Notes: generated by a model from the letters alone, not told the origin. DNA of 64,000 nt from Gaetbulibacter_A aestuarii (GCF_039537665.1 NZ_BAABAY010000007.1:252619-316618), one strand, 5' to 3'; positions 8,570 through 18,244 are shown, counted from the first letter of the stretch. Numbers and translations: made by a program.

Positions 8570-9334
8570 TTGAAAAAAGAAGCCCTTAAAGACTTTCTTG
8601 ATGCCAAGGTTTTACAATACAATAATATAGCGTTTATTGAAAGTGATCCTATTCAGGTACCTCACCGCTATACTAAAAAAGAAGATATTGAAATTTCAAG
8701 TTTTTTTACTGCTACTATAGCCTGGGGAAACCGGAAAAGCATCATCAATAATGCCGAGAGATTAATGCAACTTTTTGACGAATCACCTTACGATTTTGTT
8801 ATGAACCACCAGGAATCCGATCTCGAACGTTTAATGCCATTTGTGCATCGCACGTTTAACGGTTTAGATTGTATACAGTTTGTAAACTCTTTACAACATC
8901 TGTACAAAAATTATGGTGGCCTGGAACCTATTTTTGCCAACCACGGAACCTCTAAATCCCTACAGCCTGCTATCTCCGAGTTTAAATCCCGTTTTTTCGA
9001 AATTGAACATCTGGAACGAAGTAAAAAACATATCAGTGATCCTTTGAAGAATTCCGCGGCAAAACGGCTTAATATGTTTTTAAGGTGGATGATCAGAAGG
9101 GATAACGCCGGTGTAGATTTTGGTATCTGGAAATCTATTTCTCCAGCAGTCCTATCTTGTCCGTTGGATGTTCATTCAGGAAAAGTAGCCCGGAAATTAG
9201 GTCTGTTGAAACGAAAACAAAATGATGCTAAAGCTTTAGCAGAACTAGATAAAAATTTGCGACAATTGGATCCTTCAGATCCTGTAAAATACGACTATGC
9301 CTTGTTCGGTTTGGGCGTTTTCGAAAGTTTTTAG
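8570..9334 (+). CDS. TIGR02757 / DUF2400 family protein
   Basis: This product belongs to a conserved Bacteroidota family of unknown function (TIGR02757). The recognisable blocks are FLDAKVLQYNN, the DPIQVPH box and FTATIAWGNRKSI in the N-terminal half, and FLRWMIRRD and PLDVHSGKVARKLG in the second half. The last two resemble the helix-hairpin-helix DNA glycosylase fold, so a nucleic-acid role is possible. I chose the TTG at 8570 (254 residues) because family members begin at this point and a TATTTTTA promoter element lies 13 nt upstream, at 8549-8556. A longer reading from TTG at 8534 would run through that element. No ATG is available. Confidence 0.8.
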   Translation: MKKEALKDFLDAKVLQYNNIAFIESDPIQVPHRYTKKEDIEISSFFTATIAWGNRKSIINNAERLMQLFDESPYDFVMNHQESDLERLMPFVHRTFNGLDCIQFVNSLQHLYKNYGGLEPIFANHGTSKSLQPAISEFKSRFFEIEHLERSKKHISDPLKNSAAKRLNMFLRWMIRRDNAGVDFGIWKSISPAVLSCPLDVHSGKVARKLGLLKRKQNDAKALAELDKNLRQLDPSDPVKYDYALFGLGVFESF

Positions 9335-9364
9335 AAATAAGATGAATTTAATAATAATCCAAAT

Positions 9365-10855
9365 ATGAATTTTATGCGACTAACTCTAATTTTTTTGCTC
9401 ACCACCTTTTTGAGCTTCTCTCAATCGAGAAAAATCCCGGTGGACACCATGGTGGTAACCAACCACACAGGAATTATTAACGGACAAAATTTATCCTATA
9501 CGGCAACAGCCGGAACACAGCCGGTTTGGGATAATGATGGTAACCCCATTGCTACACTTTATTACACCTATTATGAACGTAATAATGTGAAAAATCGCGC
9601 TAAACGACCTTTAGTGATCTCATTTAACGGCGGACCCGGATCTGCTTCCGTTTGGATGCACATTGGCTATACCGGACCTAAAGTTTTAAACATAGACGAT
9701 GAAGGTTATCCCGTTCAGCCCTATGGTATGCGTGATAATCCAAACTCTATACTTGATGTAGCCGATATTGTGTATGTAAATCCGGTAAATACAGGATTTT
9801 CCCGAATGATACCTGACAAAGACGGTAAACTTCCTGATAGAAAAACCTTTTTCGGTATCAATGCCGATATAAAATATCTTGCTGAGTGGATCAATACGTT
9901 TGTAACTCGTAAACAGCGTTGGGAATCTCCAAAATATATTATCGGTGAAAGTTACGGTGGAACCCGCGTTATGGGATTAGCTAATGCACTTCAAAGTAAT
10001 GAGTGGATGTATCTTAACGGTGTTATTATGGTATCGCCTGCCGACTATAAATTATACAGCACAAGCCAGCCGGTTTATTCAGCTTTAAATCTACCCTATT
10101 ATACCGCTGCAGCCTGGTATCACAAAATGCTGCCGGCAGAGCTTCAGCAACAAGATCTTACAGATATTTTACCGCAAGCGGAAGACTTTGCCATTAACAA
10201 GTTAATGCCTGCATTAGCCAAAGGCGGAATGATCTCTGAAGCTGAAAAAAATACGGTTGCTGAAAAAATGTCTTTCTACTCAGGTCTGAGTAAAGAAAGT
10301 ATCATGAAGAACAATCTTGATGTTCCTACGAGCTTCTTCTGGAAAGATCTACTTCGTAATTCTGAAGGTATGATTATAGGACGTTTGGATTCCAGATATC
10401 TGGGTATTGATAAACGTGAAACGGGTAGCAGACCGGATTATAGTCCGGAATTAACAACCTGGAATCATGCGTTTACACCTGCTATTAATTATTACATCAG
10501 AAGTTTTTTAAACTTCAAAACTGATGTAAAATATAATATGTTTGGAAATGTAAATCCATGGGACAGAGAAAACGATAATGTACGCGATGGATTGCGTCAG
10601 GCTATGGTTCAGAATCCTTATTTAAAGGTGTTGATCCAATCCGGATATTATGATGGCGCCACAACCTATTTTGGTGCAAAATACACTATGGGACAAATTG
10701 ATCCCAGCGGCAAATTAAAAGATCGCTTTACCTACAAAGCCTATCGTTCCGGTCATATGATGTATATCCGAAATGATGATTTAATAAAAGCAACTAACGA
10801 TCTTAGAAATTTTATTAAGTCTACAATGAATCCTGAAACATCGGCGAAGTACTAA
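9365..10855 (+). CDS. Secreted S10 serine carboxypeptidase-like peptidase
   Basis: The 496-residue protein has a signal peptide (cleavage near FSFSQS) and the alpha/beta-hydrolase fold of peptidase family S10. FNGGPGSASVWMH forms the oxyanion-hole region (residues 88-99), Ser196 sits in GESYGG, the Asp is probably in SGYYDGAT, and the His in YRSGHMMYI near the C-terminus. It probably trims C-terminal residues from peptides in the periplasm or outside the cell. It follows the TIGR02757 gene by 30 nt and ends before a shared terminator with the convergent M61 peptidase gene. ATG codons at 9365 and 9374 are both possible starts. Confidence 0.9.
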   Translation: MNFMRLTLIFLLTTFLSFSQSRKIPVDTMVVTNHTGIINGQNLSYTATAGTQPVWDNDGNPIATLYYTYYERNNVKNRAKRPLVISFNGGPGSASVWMHIGYTGPKVLNIDDEGYPVQPYGMRDNPNSILDVADIVYVNPVNTGFSRMIPDKDGKLPDRKTFFGINADIKYLAEWINTFVTRKQRWESPKYIIGESYGGTRVMGLANALQSNEWMYLNGVIMVSPADYKLYSTSQPVYSALNLPYYTAAAWYHKMLPAELQQQDLTDILPQAEDFAINKLMPALAKGGMISEAEKNTVAEKMSFYSGLSKESIMKNNLDVPTSFFWKDLLRNSEGMIIGRLDSRYLGIDKRETGSRPDYSPELTTWNHAFTPAINYYIRSFLNFKTDVKYNMFGNVNPWDRENDNVRDGLRQAMVQNPYLKVLIQSGYYDGATTYFGAKYTMGQIDPSGKLKDRFTYKAYRSGHMMYIRNDDLIKATNDLRNFIKSTMNPETSAKY

Positions 10856-10875
10856 AATATTTATCATGAAAGTAA

Positions 10876-10912
10876 AAAGGCGGAAATCTCATTGATTTCC
10901 GCCTTTCTTTTT
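10876..10912. terminator. Bidirectional terminator between two peptidase genes
   Basis: A 13-bp perfect stem (AAAGGCGGAAATC / GATTTCCGCCTTT) with a 5-nt loop is followed by CTTTTTC on the plus strand and by a T run on the minus strand. It serves both the S10 gene and the M61 gene. Confidence 0.88.
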
Positions 10913-10929
10913 CTATTACTATTGGAAAA

Positions 10930-12822
10930 TTAACCTTTCAACCAGGCTTCGCGAATTTCCATTTGATGTGGCGTTACAGTATCCATATCTACGATACCGG
11001 TGCCCTGAGTGTACGATTTAGTCACTGTGGTTTTTATCTCTACAGGTTCACCATCGCGCTCAAGCATAACTTCTACCTCTTGACCTGGTGTCCATCGCGC
11101 TACACCATTTAAAATCTCATTAGCATTTTGAAGCGTTATCTGTGTACCATTTATACTTTTAATAACGTCGTTGGGCTCTGCTCCCGCATCATGCCAAAAA
11201 CTATTATCACTTACCGCATCCGTAAAGAAAATTTGTCCTGTTTGTCCGCTACCGGCCAATATCAATTCCGATCCGTTTTGGATATATCCGGTTTCAACAC
11301 GACCTTCTCCAATTTTCAAGCCTACTTTAGCTAGATATTGGTTATAATCAATAGGAATATCACCAATTACATGATCATAAAAGAAAGGCTTTAAAGACGG
11401 ATAGGTCATGGCAATGATCTCATCAATTAAGGCATCATCTTCAAAAGGTTTGTCTTTACCATATTTCTCAGAAAGCTGTTTCATTAATGATAAAATCCCA
11501 CGCTTACCATCACTTTCATCGCGCATCATGATATCGATACACATACCGATCAAGGCCCCTTTTTGATACACATTCAGGTATTGATCTTTGTAAGGCGCTT
11601 TCAATACATTTTCACTCATTATGGTGAAACTCATAGCATCATCCATTTGCTTTGAATAATTGATTTTATCCATCAATTTCTTATAGAATGCGGAATCATC
11701 GATCAAGCCCTGATTCACCTGAAATAAATTTGCGAAATATTCCGTTACACCTTCATACATCCATAAATGCTTTGAAAATGTCGGGTTATTGTAGTTGAAG
11801 TATTGAATGTCCTCAGAATGCACTGAAAGCGGGGTTACAATATGAAAAAACTCATGCGAAACCACATCGATCATGCCACTACCCAACTCTTCATTAGAAT
11901 AGGCATCTGGAAATACCACCACTGTAGACGTGTGGTGCTCTAAGGCGCCATAGCCCTTGGCATAGCCATCGGTTCCTTCAGACAGGTATAAAAATATATG
12001 ATATTCCGGTGTTGAATTTATATCCCCTAAAAAGGCTTTTTGAGCCTGCATCATTTTATAAACCGTATTCTTTAAAGAAGCTGCCGTGTGTTTTCCTGAA
12101 GGAGAATATACACTTAAAACAATTTTAATATTCCCCACGTTAAACGCATCAACATCCTGTTTACCATACATCATTGGGTTATCGGTAACATCAAAATAGC
12201 GATTGGCCAAATAGGTTGTTGTCAACGTTTGTCCGTCTTCACTTGTTTTCTCAGAACTTTCAGGAAGCGCTGAAACGCGTTTAAAATCGGATGGTGACGT
12301 AACTTCAATTTTATACTGGTGATTTTGTAAAGATTCAAAATAGCCTACAAATCCATGTAAATTCAACACAAATTCATCAGGTTCAATATCTGTTCCGGAA
12401 GGAGAAAAAGGCACATCATAACCGATGCCTCCCGTTTTTTCCTGATCGAAGGTATCATTTACCCAATAGGTGATTTTATCCAGGTTTTTAGCATCAGAGA
12501 TCGTCCAGGTATTATCATCAACGTGAACAAAGGGCATTTCTTTTCCTGAATAATCAAGCGCTTTGAAATCGTCTATATATTTTCCAAAATCACTAATGGC
12601 GTAGGTTCCCTGTACTACTTTTGGTAATCGAAAAGTAATTGTTTTTTGTGTAAAACGTCCGGGATCGATAGTTACAGGAACTTTATCGTTGGAAACTTTA
12701 GTGAGATTAATTGAAGATTCGATGGGTACAACTGTTGCTAAATCGTTAGTAGTTGATTTGGTAGAATTACAACTTACTACTAGTAATCCTGCCATAAACA
12801 GGGCAAGTATTTTCGCTCTCAT
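10930..12822 (-). CDS. M61 family metallopeptidase with PDZ domain (lipoprotein)
   Basis: The 630-residue lipoprotein (lipobox VVSC, Cys18) has an N-terminal beta-rich domain, a gluzincin catalytic domain with HEFFH (His323, Glu324, His327) and the third zinc ligand Glu357 in WMYEGVTEY, and a C-terminal PDZ domain at about residues 510-610. This is the architecture of the M61 glycyl-aminopeptidase-like family. It is probably exposed in the periplasm or at the surface and removes N-terminal residues from peptides. It lies convergent to the S10 peptidase gene. A TATTTTTC element about 60 nt upstream on the minus strand may be its promoter. Confidence 0.92.
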   Translation of the reverse strand: MRAKILALFMAGLLVVSCNSTKSTTNDLATVVPIESSINLTKVSNDKVPVTIDPGRFTQKTITFRLPKVVQGTYAISDFGKYIDDFKALDYSGKEMPFVHVDDNTWTISDAKNLDKITYWVNDTFDQEKTGGIGYDVPFSPSGTDIEPDEFVLNLHGFVGYFESLQNHQYKIEVTSPSDFKRVSALPESSEKTSEDGQTLTTTYLANRYFDVTDNPMMYGKQDVDAFNVGNIKIVLSVYSPSGKHTAASLKNTVYKMMQAQKAFLGDINSTPEYHIFLYLSEGTDGYAKGYGALEHHTSTVVVFPDAYSNEELGSGMIDVVSHEFFHIVTPLSVHSEDIQYFNYNNPTFSKHLWMYEGVTEYFANLFQVNQGLIDDSAFYKKLMDKINYSKQMDDAMSFTIMSENVLKAPYKDQYLNVYQKGALIGMCIDIMMRDESDGKRGILSLMKQLSEKYGKDKPFEDDALIDEIIAMTYPSLKPFFYDHVIGDIPIDYNQYLAKVGLKIGEGRVETGYIQNGSELILAGSGQTGQIFFTDAVSDNSFWHDAGAEPNDVIKSINGTQITLQNANEILNGVARWTPGQEVEVMLERDGEPVEIKTTVTKSYTQGTGIVDMDTVTPHQMEIREAWLKG

Positions 12823-12925
12823 AAAATGGTTTTTATGTTATTTTTAATACGACCTGAAAAATACTACAATGTTACAAGGGGTGTTCTTAAGGTTTTGTTA
12901 AATTGAGTATTTCGTATATTCGAAA

Positions 12926-13933
12926 ATGCAAAATCCTTTGGTAAGCATCTTAACCCCTTTCAAAAATACAGCGCCTTTTTTAAAAGCCTGTTTAGAATCC
13001 ATTATTAATCAAACTTATGAGCATTGGGAATTGCTTATTGTAGACGATCATTCTTCAGATACCAGTTACGAGGTCGTAGAAGCATTTGCAAAAAAAGATT
13101 CGCGAATAAAACTTTTTAAAAATACTGGGAACGGTATTATTGAAGCGCTTCGGATTGCCTTTAAAAACAGTCAGGGAGACATGATAACCCGCATGGATAG
13201 TGATGATATCATGACACCGGAAAAGCTTGAAGTTCTTATAAATAATTTGATCCAGGCCGGACCAGGAAACATTGCCGTGGGGCAAGTGAAGTACTTTGCT
13301 GAAAATGGGGTGAAACCCGGTTATAAACGTTATGAAAATTGGCTAAACCAATTAACTCAAAATGGTGATAATTTTTCTGAAATTTATAAAGAATGTGTGA
13401 TTCCATCTCCAAATTGGATGGCATATCGAGGTGATCTTATAAAAGCCGGAGCCTTTGACCATTATGATTATCCCGAAGATTACGATCTCACCTTTCGGTT
13501 TTATAAAGCCGGTTATAACTGTATTCCCTGCAATACGGTATTACATTTATGGCGCGATTACAGTAGCCGAACGTCAAGAACACATGTGCACTATGCCCAA
13601 AATTATTTTTTGAATATTAAGATGAAATATTTTCTGGATATTGATCATGATCCAAATAAAAATCTGGTGATCTGGGGTGCCGGTTATAAGGGTAAAAAAA
13701 TTGCCAAACACCTTCTTAAAGAAAAGGTCCCTTTTGATTGGGTTTGCGATAACCCCAAAAAGATCGGAAAGACCATTTATGGAAAAACAATGAAATCATT
13801 TGAAGCTTTAAAAAGTATTGAAAATGCACAAAGTATTATAACAGTTGCTAATACTAAAGCACAAAAACAAATTAGAAATTATTTGAATGCCTTAGAACTA
13901 AAGCCAGTTGAAGATTATATTTTCGTGTGTTAA
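12926..13933 (+). CDS. Family 2 glycosyltransferase with C-terminal nucleotide-binding tail
   Basis: The 335-residue protein starts with a GT-A fold: VSILTPFKN near the N-terminus, the DDHSSD nucleotide site, and the DXD-like RMDSDD motif near residue 90. It probably transfers a sugar to a surface glycan. The last 110 residues contain VIWGAGYKGKKIAKHL, a Rossmann-type glycine-rich motif like that in PglD-type and sugar-reductase domains, so this is a fusion. The element TATATTCG at 12915-12922, a near match to TAnnTTTG, ends 3 nt before the ATG and suggests leaderless transcription. The acceptor and sugar donor are unknown. Confidence 0.85.
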   Translation: MQNPLVSILTPFKNTAPFLKACLESIINQTYEHWELLIVDDHSSDTSYEVVEAFAKKDSRIKLFKNTGNGIIEALRIAFKNSQGDMITRMDSDDIMTPEKLEVLINNLIQAGPGNIAVGQVKYFAENGVKPGYKRYENWLNQLTQNGDNFSEIYKECVIPSPNWMAYRGDLIKAGAFDHYDYPEDYDLTFRFYKAGYNCIPCNTVLHLWRDYSSRTSRTHVHYAQNYFLNIKMKYFLDIDHDPNKNLVIWGAGYKGKKIAKHLLKEKVPFDWVCDNPKKIGKTIYGKTMKSFEALKSIENAQSIITVANTKAQKQIRNYLNALELKPVEDYIFVC

Positions 13934-13969
13934 TACCACAAAATTGAAATAAATGTCGATTTCATTTTC

Positions 13970-13977
13970 TATATTTG
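13970..13977 (+). promoter_or_regulatory. -7 element TATATTTG of the BatA-like operon
   Basis: TATATTTG matches TAnnTTTG exactly. An ATTG at 13943-13946 lies 23 nt upstream and may be the -33 element. The start codon at 13994 is 16 nt downstream, so the leader would be about 10 nt. Confidence 0.65.
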
Positions 13978-13993
13978 ACAAATCTAAAAAGCG

Positions 13994-15919
13994 ATGCAGT
14001 TTAAACACCCGGAACTTCTTTACGCCCTATTTTTACTGCTCATCCCGATAATTATTCATTTATTTCAACTTCGAAGATTTAAAAAAGAACAATTTACGAA
14101 TGTCGCTTTATTAAAAAAAGCGACCCTTCAAACCCGAAAGAGCTCACAAATAAAAAAATGGTTGATCCTGGCCACAAGACTTCTGGCCCTTGCGGCTCTA
14201 ATTTTAGCATTCGCACAACCGTTTACGAGTCCTCAAAGTGGTGCTAAAAAACGAGTAGAAACGGTTATTTATCTTGATAATTCTTTTAGCATGCAGGCCC
14301 AGGGTACCAAAGGTCCGCTTCTTAAAAGAGCCATCCAGGAATTAGTGGCAACTATTCCTGAAGACAGTAAAATATCTTTGATCACGAATAATGAAATTTA
14401 CCGAAATACAAGCATCAAAGCCATTAAAAATGATTTACTGGAACTCGACTATACCGGAAGCTCACTAAGCACAAACGAGGCCTTATTAAAAGCAAAAACA
14501 CTATTTACAAACAATTCGAGTAGTATTAAAAACCTTGTTTTTATCTCAGATTTTCAGGATAATGATAATGATTTCCAATTTATTGAAGATAAAACCTTAA
14601 AGCTGTTTCCCATTCAGTTACAACCTGAAAGCCGTAACAATATCGCCATTGACAGTGCTTTTATTGAAAAAGAAAATTCAGGCAACCTTTCCTTGCACGT
14701 CCGGTTAACCGATTTTGATAAATCTGGAAATACGGTGCCTATTTCTCTGTTTGATCAAGGAAACTTAATTGCAAAAACAGCGGTTGAAATGAATGAGACT
14801 TCGGAAGCTATTTTTACACTTCCGGATAACCAACCAATTCAGGGTAGATTATCCATTGATGACAATAGCTTGCAGTTCGATAATACCTTGTACTTCAATA
14901 TCAATAAACCTCCGAAAATTAACGTACTTGCTATTAATGGAGCATCAGATTCATTTTTAAAACGGATCTACACACCTGATGAATTCAATTTTAGTTCTAC
15001 TTCAGAATCTCAATTAGATTATAGCCTTCTGGACGCCCAAAACCTCATCGTTCTTAATGAATTGCAAGCGTTGCCGGTTGCCTTAGCTTCAGCTTTAAAA
15101 AGTTTTCTGGAACGCGGTGGTGCATTAACCATCATTCCCTCAAATAATACGGAAATTAAAAGTTATAATTCCTTTTTAACTACATACGGTCTGGCGCTTA
15201 ACTCTTTTAATAATTCTGAAAAGCGCATAACGAAAATCAATTATAGTCATCCGCTGTTCAGAAAAGGAGTTTTTGAAAAACAAGTTACTAATTTTCAATA
15301 CCCCAGGGTGAATGAATATTATGAACTGTCTCGTTCACAGGGAGCTTCTGCCTTAGAATTTGAAGATCTAAAGCCATTTCTAATAGATTCAAATAAACTT
15401 TTCTTGCTCACAGCGCCTCTGAACGAAGCCAATTCAAATTTTAAAAATTCACCACTCATTGTGCCAACGTTTTATAATATGGCCAAATATGGGTTAGATA
15501 TCCCCAGCCTTTATATGATCATCGGTCAGCCTAATCGTTTCGATGTCAAAGTAAAATTGGGTCAAGATGATATATTATCTATGGAAAATAAAGGTCATTC
15601 TTATATACCTCAACAACAATATTTCAATACCAAAGTACGTATTCAGGCAGATAACATTCCGGATATAGCTGGAATTTATGCTATAAAAAATAAAGAAGAA
15701 ACTCTGGAATATGTTAGCTTCAATTACGATAGATCTGAAAGCAGAATGAATTACATTGATATTTCAAGCCTTAAAGGGAGCTTTGTAAGCAATTCCATTG
15801 AACAGATTTTCGATACGATAAAAAGTGAGACAAAAATTAATGCCTTATGGAAATGGTTTGTTATTTTTGCAGCAGCACTTTTGATAATTGAAATGGCCAT
15901 CTTAAAATATTTTAAATGA
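13994..15919 (+). CDS. BatA/VWA-domain membrane protein
   Basis: The 641-residue protein begins with the Bacteroidota aerotolerance (BatA) N-terminal region, two membrane helices around residues 5-25 and 55-75 with LLIPIIIHLFQLRR between them. A von Willebrand A domain follows, with the MIDAS motif DNSFSM near residue 95, and a single helix anchors the C-terminus. A middle region (about 330-420) resembles a glutamine-amidotransferase-like flavodoxin fold. Such proteins sit in the inner membrane with the VWA domain in the periplasm, and their function is not settled. It overlaps the next gene by 4 nt (ATGA) and heads a four-gene operon. Confidence 0.88.
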   Translation: MQFKHPELLYALFLLLIPIIIHLFQLRRFKKEQFTNVALLKKATLQTRKSSQIKKWLILATRLLALAALILAFAQPFTSPQSGAKKRVETVIYLDNSFSMQAQGTKGPLLKRAIQELVATIPEDSKISLITNNEIYRNTSIKAIKNDLLELDYTGSSLSTNEALLKAKTLFTNNSSSIKNLVFISDFQDNDNDFQFIEDKTLKLFPIQLQPESRNNIAIDSAFIEKENSGNLSLHVRLTDFDKSGNTVPISLFDQGNLIAKTAVEMNETSEAIFTLPDNQPIQGRLSIDDNSLQFDNTLYFNINKPPKINVLAINGASDSFLKRIYTPDEFNFSSTSESQLDYSLLDAQNLIVLNELQALPVALASALKSFLERGGALTIIPSNNTEIKSYNSFLTTYGLALNSFNNSEKRITKINYSHPLFRKGVFEKQVTNFQYPRVNEYYELSRSQGASALEFEDLKPFLIDSNKLFLLTAPLNEANSNFKNSPLIVPTFYNMAKYGLDIPSLYMIIGQPNRFDVKVKLGQDDILSMENKGHSYIPQQQYFNTKVRIQADNIPDIAGIYAIKNKEETLEYVSFNYDRSESRMNYIDISSLKGSFVSNSIEQIFDTIKSETKINALWKWFVIFAAALLIIEMAILKYFK

Positions 15920-17175
15920 ATATCCTTCTCAAAGCCGCCACCATTATAGATCCAGAAAGTGAGTTTCACAATACAACTCAAGATGTTTTAATCGAAAATG
16001 GTGTCATTACGAAGATTGCCTCCTCCATAACTAATTCAAAAAAGTATCAGGAAATAACGCTGGATAAGCTGCACATCTCACGAGGGTGGTTTGATAGTAG
16101 TGTCTGTTTTGGTGAACCGGGATACGAAGAGCGCGAAACTATTGCTAATGGTTTAAAGACTGCTGCGAGCTCAGGTTTTACTGCAGTGGGCTTAAACCCG
16201 AATACACATCCGGTAATTGATACGAGTTCAGATATTGCGTTTGTTGTATCAAAAGCAAAAAACCATGCTGTAAACCTGGTTCCGCTAGGGGCATTAACTA
16301 CAAAAAGTGAGGGTAAAGATCTGGCCGAACTTTTCGACATGCACTCTGCAGGAGCCGTTGCCTTTTACGATTATAAAAAAGCTGTTAGTAATCCGAATCT
16401 CTTAAAGATCGCCTTGCAATACGCGAGTAATTTTGATGGTTTGGTTTGTTCGTTTCCTCAGGAAGATCAAATAGCCGGACAAGGGGTAATGAATGAAAAC
16501 GAAACAAGCACTCGCCTGGGATTAAAAGGAAATCCTGCGTTAGCAGAGGCTCTTCATGTTAGTCGTGATTTATTTATCCTGGAATATACCGGAGGTAAAT
16601 TACACATTCCAACCGTTTCAACAAAAGCCGCATTAGATCGGATCCGCGAAGCGAAAAAGAAAAAATTGGATGTGAGCTGTAGTGTCGCGATTCATAATTT
16701 ATATTTCACAGATAAATCGTTGGCGGATTACAATACCAATTTTAAAGTACTTCCTCCCTTACGGACAAGAACTGATGTAGAAGCGTTGATTGAAGGTTTA
16801 AAAGATGGCACCATAGATATGGTAACTAGTGACCATAACCCGATGGATATAGAGCAGAAAAAAATTGAATTTGATCATGCTGCATACGGTACTCTTGGGC
16901 TAGAAAGTGCATTTGGTGCTCTTCAAAAACTTTTAACGCTTAATAAATCCATCCAATTACTAACCAGTGGAAAGGCGCGTTTTGGATTAAAAAATTCGCC
17001 AATAGCCGTTGGTAACAAAGCAGACATTACGCTTTTCAATCCGGATTATAAATATACGTTTACCAAAGGAAACATTCTTTCAAAATCGAAGAATGCTATA
17101 TTTGAAAATGAAACACTTAAAGGACAGGTATACGGTATTATTTCAAATAGCACCTTGTCTTTAAACAAAAAATAA
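15916..17175 (+). CDS. Dihydroorotase homologue lacking metal ligands (PyrC'-like)
   Basis: The 419-residue amidohydrolase-fold protein aligns by motif with type I dihydroorotase, but the metal site is broken. The usual DxHxHxREPG reads DSSVCFGEPG (residues 60-69), so both histidines and the arginine are lost. The HIAHVST block reads HIPTVST, and the MVHAED block reads VCSFPQED. The Asp of the TSDHNPM motif and the one in FYDY remain. It is therefore predicted to be inactive as a dihydroorotase. In other bacteria, inactive PyrC' proteins support the assembly of aspartate transcarbamoylase, and a scaffold role is a reasonable inference. It is coupled to the BatA-like gene. A database would probably label it simply 'dihydroorotase'. 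Confidence 0.82.
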   Translation: MNILLKAATIIDPESEFHNTTQDVLIENGVITKIASSITNSKKYQEITLDKLHISRGWFDSSVCFGEPGYEERETIANGLKTAASSGFTAVGLNPNTHPVIDTSSDIAFVVSKAKNHAVNLVPLGALTTKSEGKDLAELFDMHSAGAVAFYDYKKAVSNPNLLKIALQYASNFDGLVCSFPQEDQIAGQGVMNENETSTRLGLKGNPALAEALHVSRDLFILEYTGGKLHIPTVSTKAALDRIREAKKKKLDVSCSVAIHNLYFTDKSLADYNTNFKVLPPLRTRTDVEALIEGLKDGTIDMVTSDHNPMDIEQKKIEFDHAAYGTLGLESAFGALQKLLTLNKSIQLLTSGKARFGLKNSPIAVGNKADITLFNPDYKYTFTKGNILSKSKNAIFENETLKGQVYGIISNSTLSLNKK

Positions 17176-17176
17176 C

Positions 17177-17515
17177 ATGACGACTCAAGATATCGAAAAA
17201 GGAAAAACTTACGCCATTGTTAGCTATTTAACTATTTTCGGTGTAATAATAGCCTATTTCATGAATAATGAACCTGAAAATAAAAGTGACTTCACGAGCT
17301 TTCATATTCGGCAATCACTGGGACTTTGGTTAACCTTTTTTGCGCTGGGCTACATTGTTGGAAATTTTAATAGCTGGTATGTTTCCTCAGGATTCTATCT
17401 ATTTTTTGCGATACTTTTCATCTACGGATTTGGTAGTGCTTTAGCCAAAAAAGCCAATGCTGTCCCGATTCTTGGTCCTTTTTATCAAAAATTATTTGCA
17501 AATCTAGGTAAATAA
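17177..17515 (+). CDS. Small DUF4870/Tic20-like membrane protein
   Basis: The 112-residue protein has three or four hydrophobic helices and the recognisable block FTSFHIRQSLGLWL, seen in the small DUF4870-like proteins that are sometimes labelled 'import component protein'. The function is unknown. It starts 1 nt after the dihydroorotase homologue and shares one base with the next gene (TAATG), so it is inside the operon. Confidence 0.75.
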   Translation: MTTQDIEKGKTYAIVSYLTIFGVIIAYFMNNEPENKSDFTSFHIRQSLGLWLTFFALGYIVGNFNSWYVSSGFYLFFAILFIYGFGSALAKKANAVPILGPFYQKLFANLGK

Positions 17516-18171
17516 TGATGTCTGATTCCTTATCCCTTTATCATATAACAAGACCTTCTTCTTTAAAGGAAAATGCGCCTTTACTGATCATGTTTCACGG
17601 TTACGGAAGCGATGAAAACGATCTGTTTTCCTTCGCCAGCGAATTGCCTGATTCTTTGTTTATTATTTCAGTTCGGGCACCTTATCAAATGCAACCTTTC
17701 GGGAATGCCTGGTATGCTATTAACTTTGATGCGGAAAAAGGTAAATGGAGCGATAACGATCAAGCGAAAGACTCAAGAGACCTGATTAGTACCTTTATCG
17801 ATGAAGCGATAGACGCCTACCCCGTTGATAAAAGTAATGTAACCTTATTAGGGTTTAGCCAGGGCACCATTCTGAGTTATGCCGTGGCACTTACCTACCC
17901 TGAAAAAGTAAAAAACGTAATTGCTTTAAGTGGTTATATTAACCGGGATATTTTAGACGGTAATTTGGAAGGCAGAAACTATAGTCATTTGGATTTTTTC
18001 TGTTCACACGGCAGTGTAGATCAAGTCATTCCTGTGGATTGGGCACGACGCACGCCTGCCTTTTTGAATGAGTTAAATATTAAGCACGTTTACAAAGAAT
18101 ATCCCGTTGGTCATGGTGTTGCTCCACAGAATTTTTTCGATCTAAAGGCCTGGCTTAGCGATAGACTCTAA
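17515..18171 (+). CDS. Carboxylesterase/phospholipase family alpha/beta-hydrolase
   Basis: The 218-residue protein has the alpha/beta-hydrolase fold of the YpfH/phospholipase-carboxylesterase group. FHGYGSDENDL gives the oxyanion-hole loop, the nucleophile Ser is in LLGFSQGT, the Asp in HGSVDQVIP, and the His in PVGHGVAP. It has no signal peptide and probably hydrolyses short acyl esters in the cytoplasm. Its natural substrate is unknown. Two adjacent ATG codons (17515 and 17518) can both serve as the start. It is the last gene of the operon and is followed by a terminator. Confidence 0.85.
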   Translation: MMSDSLSLYHITRPSSLKENAPLLIMFHGYGSDENDLFSFASELPDSLFIISVRAPYQMQPFGNAWYAINFDAEKGKWSDNDQAKDSRDLISTFIDEAIDAYPVDKSNVTLLGFSQGTILSYAVALTYPEKVKNVIALSGYINRDILDGNLEGRNYSHLDFFCSHGSVDQVIPVDWARRTPAFLNELNIKHVYKEYPVGHGVAPQNFFDLKAWLSDRL

Positions 18172-18189
18172 AAATCTATTTTAAAAAGA

Positions 18190-18233
18190 AAACCTCTAAC
18201 AATCGCATAAATCATTAGAGGTTTAGGTTTTAT
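18190..18233. terminator. Terminator between the esterase and the response regulator
   Basis: A 10-bp inverted repeat (AAACCTCTAA / TTAGAGGTTT) with a 15-nt loop is followed by AGGTTTTATT. It lies between two convergent genes and may serve both, although the loop is long and the T run short. Confidence 0.6.
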
Positions 18234-18244
18234 TCAGGTAAAAT

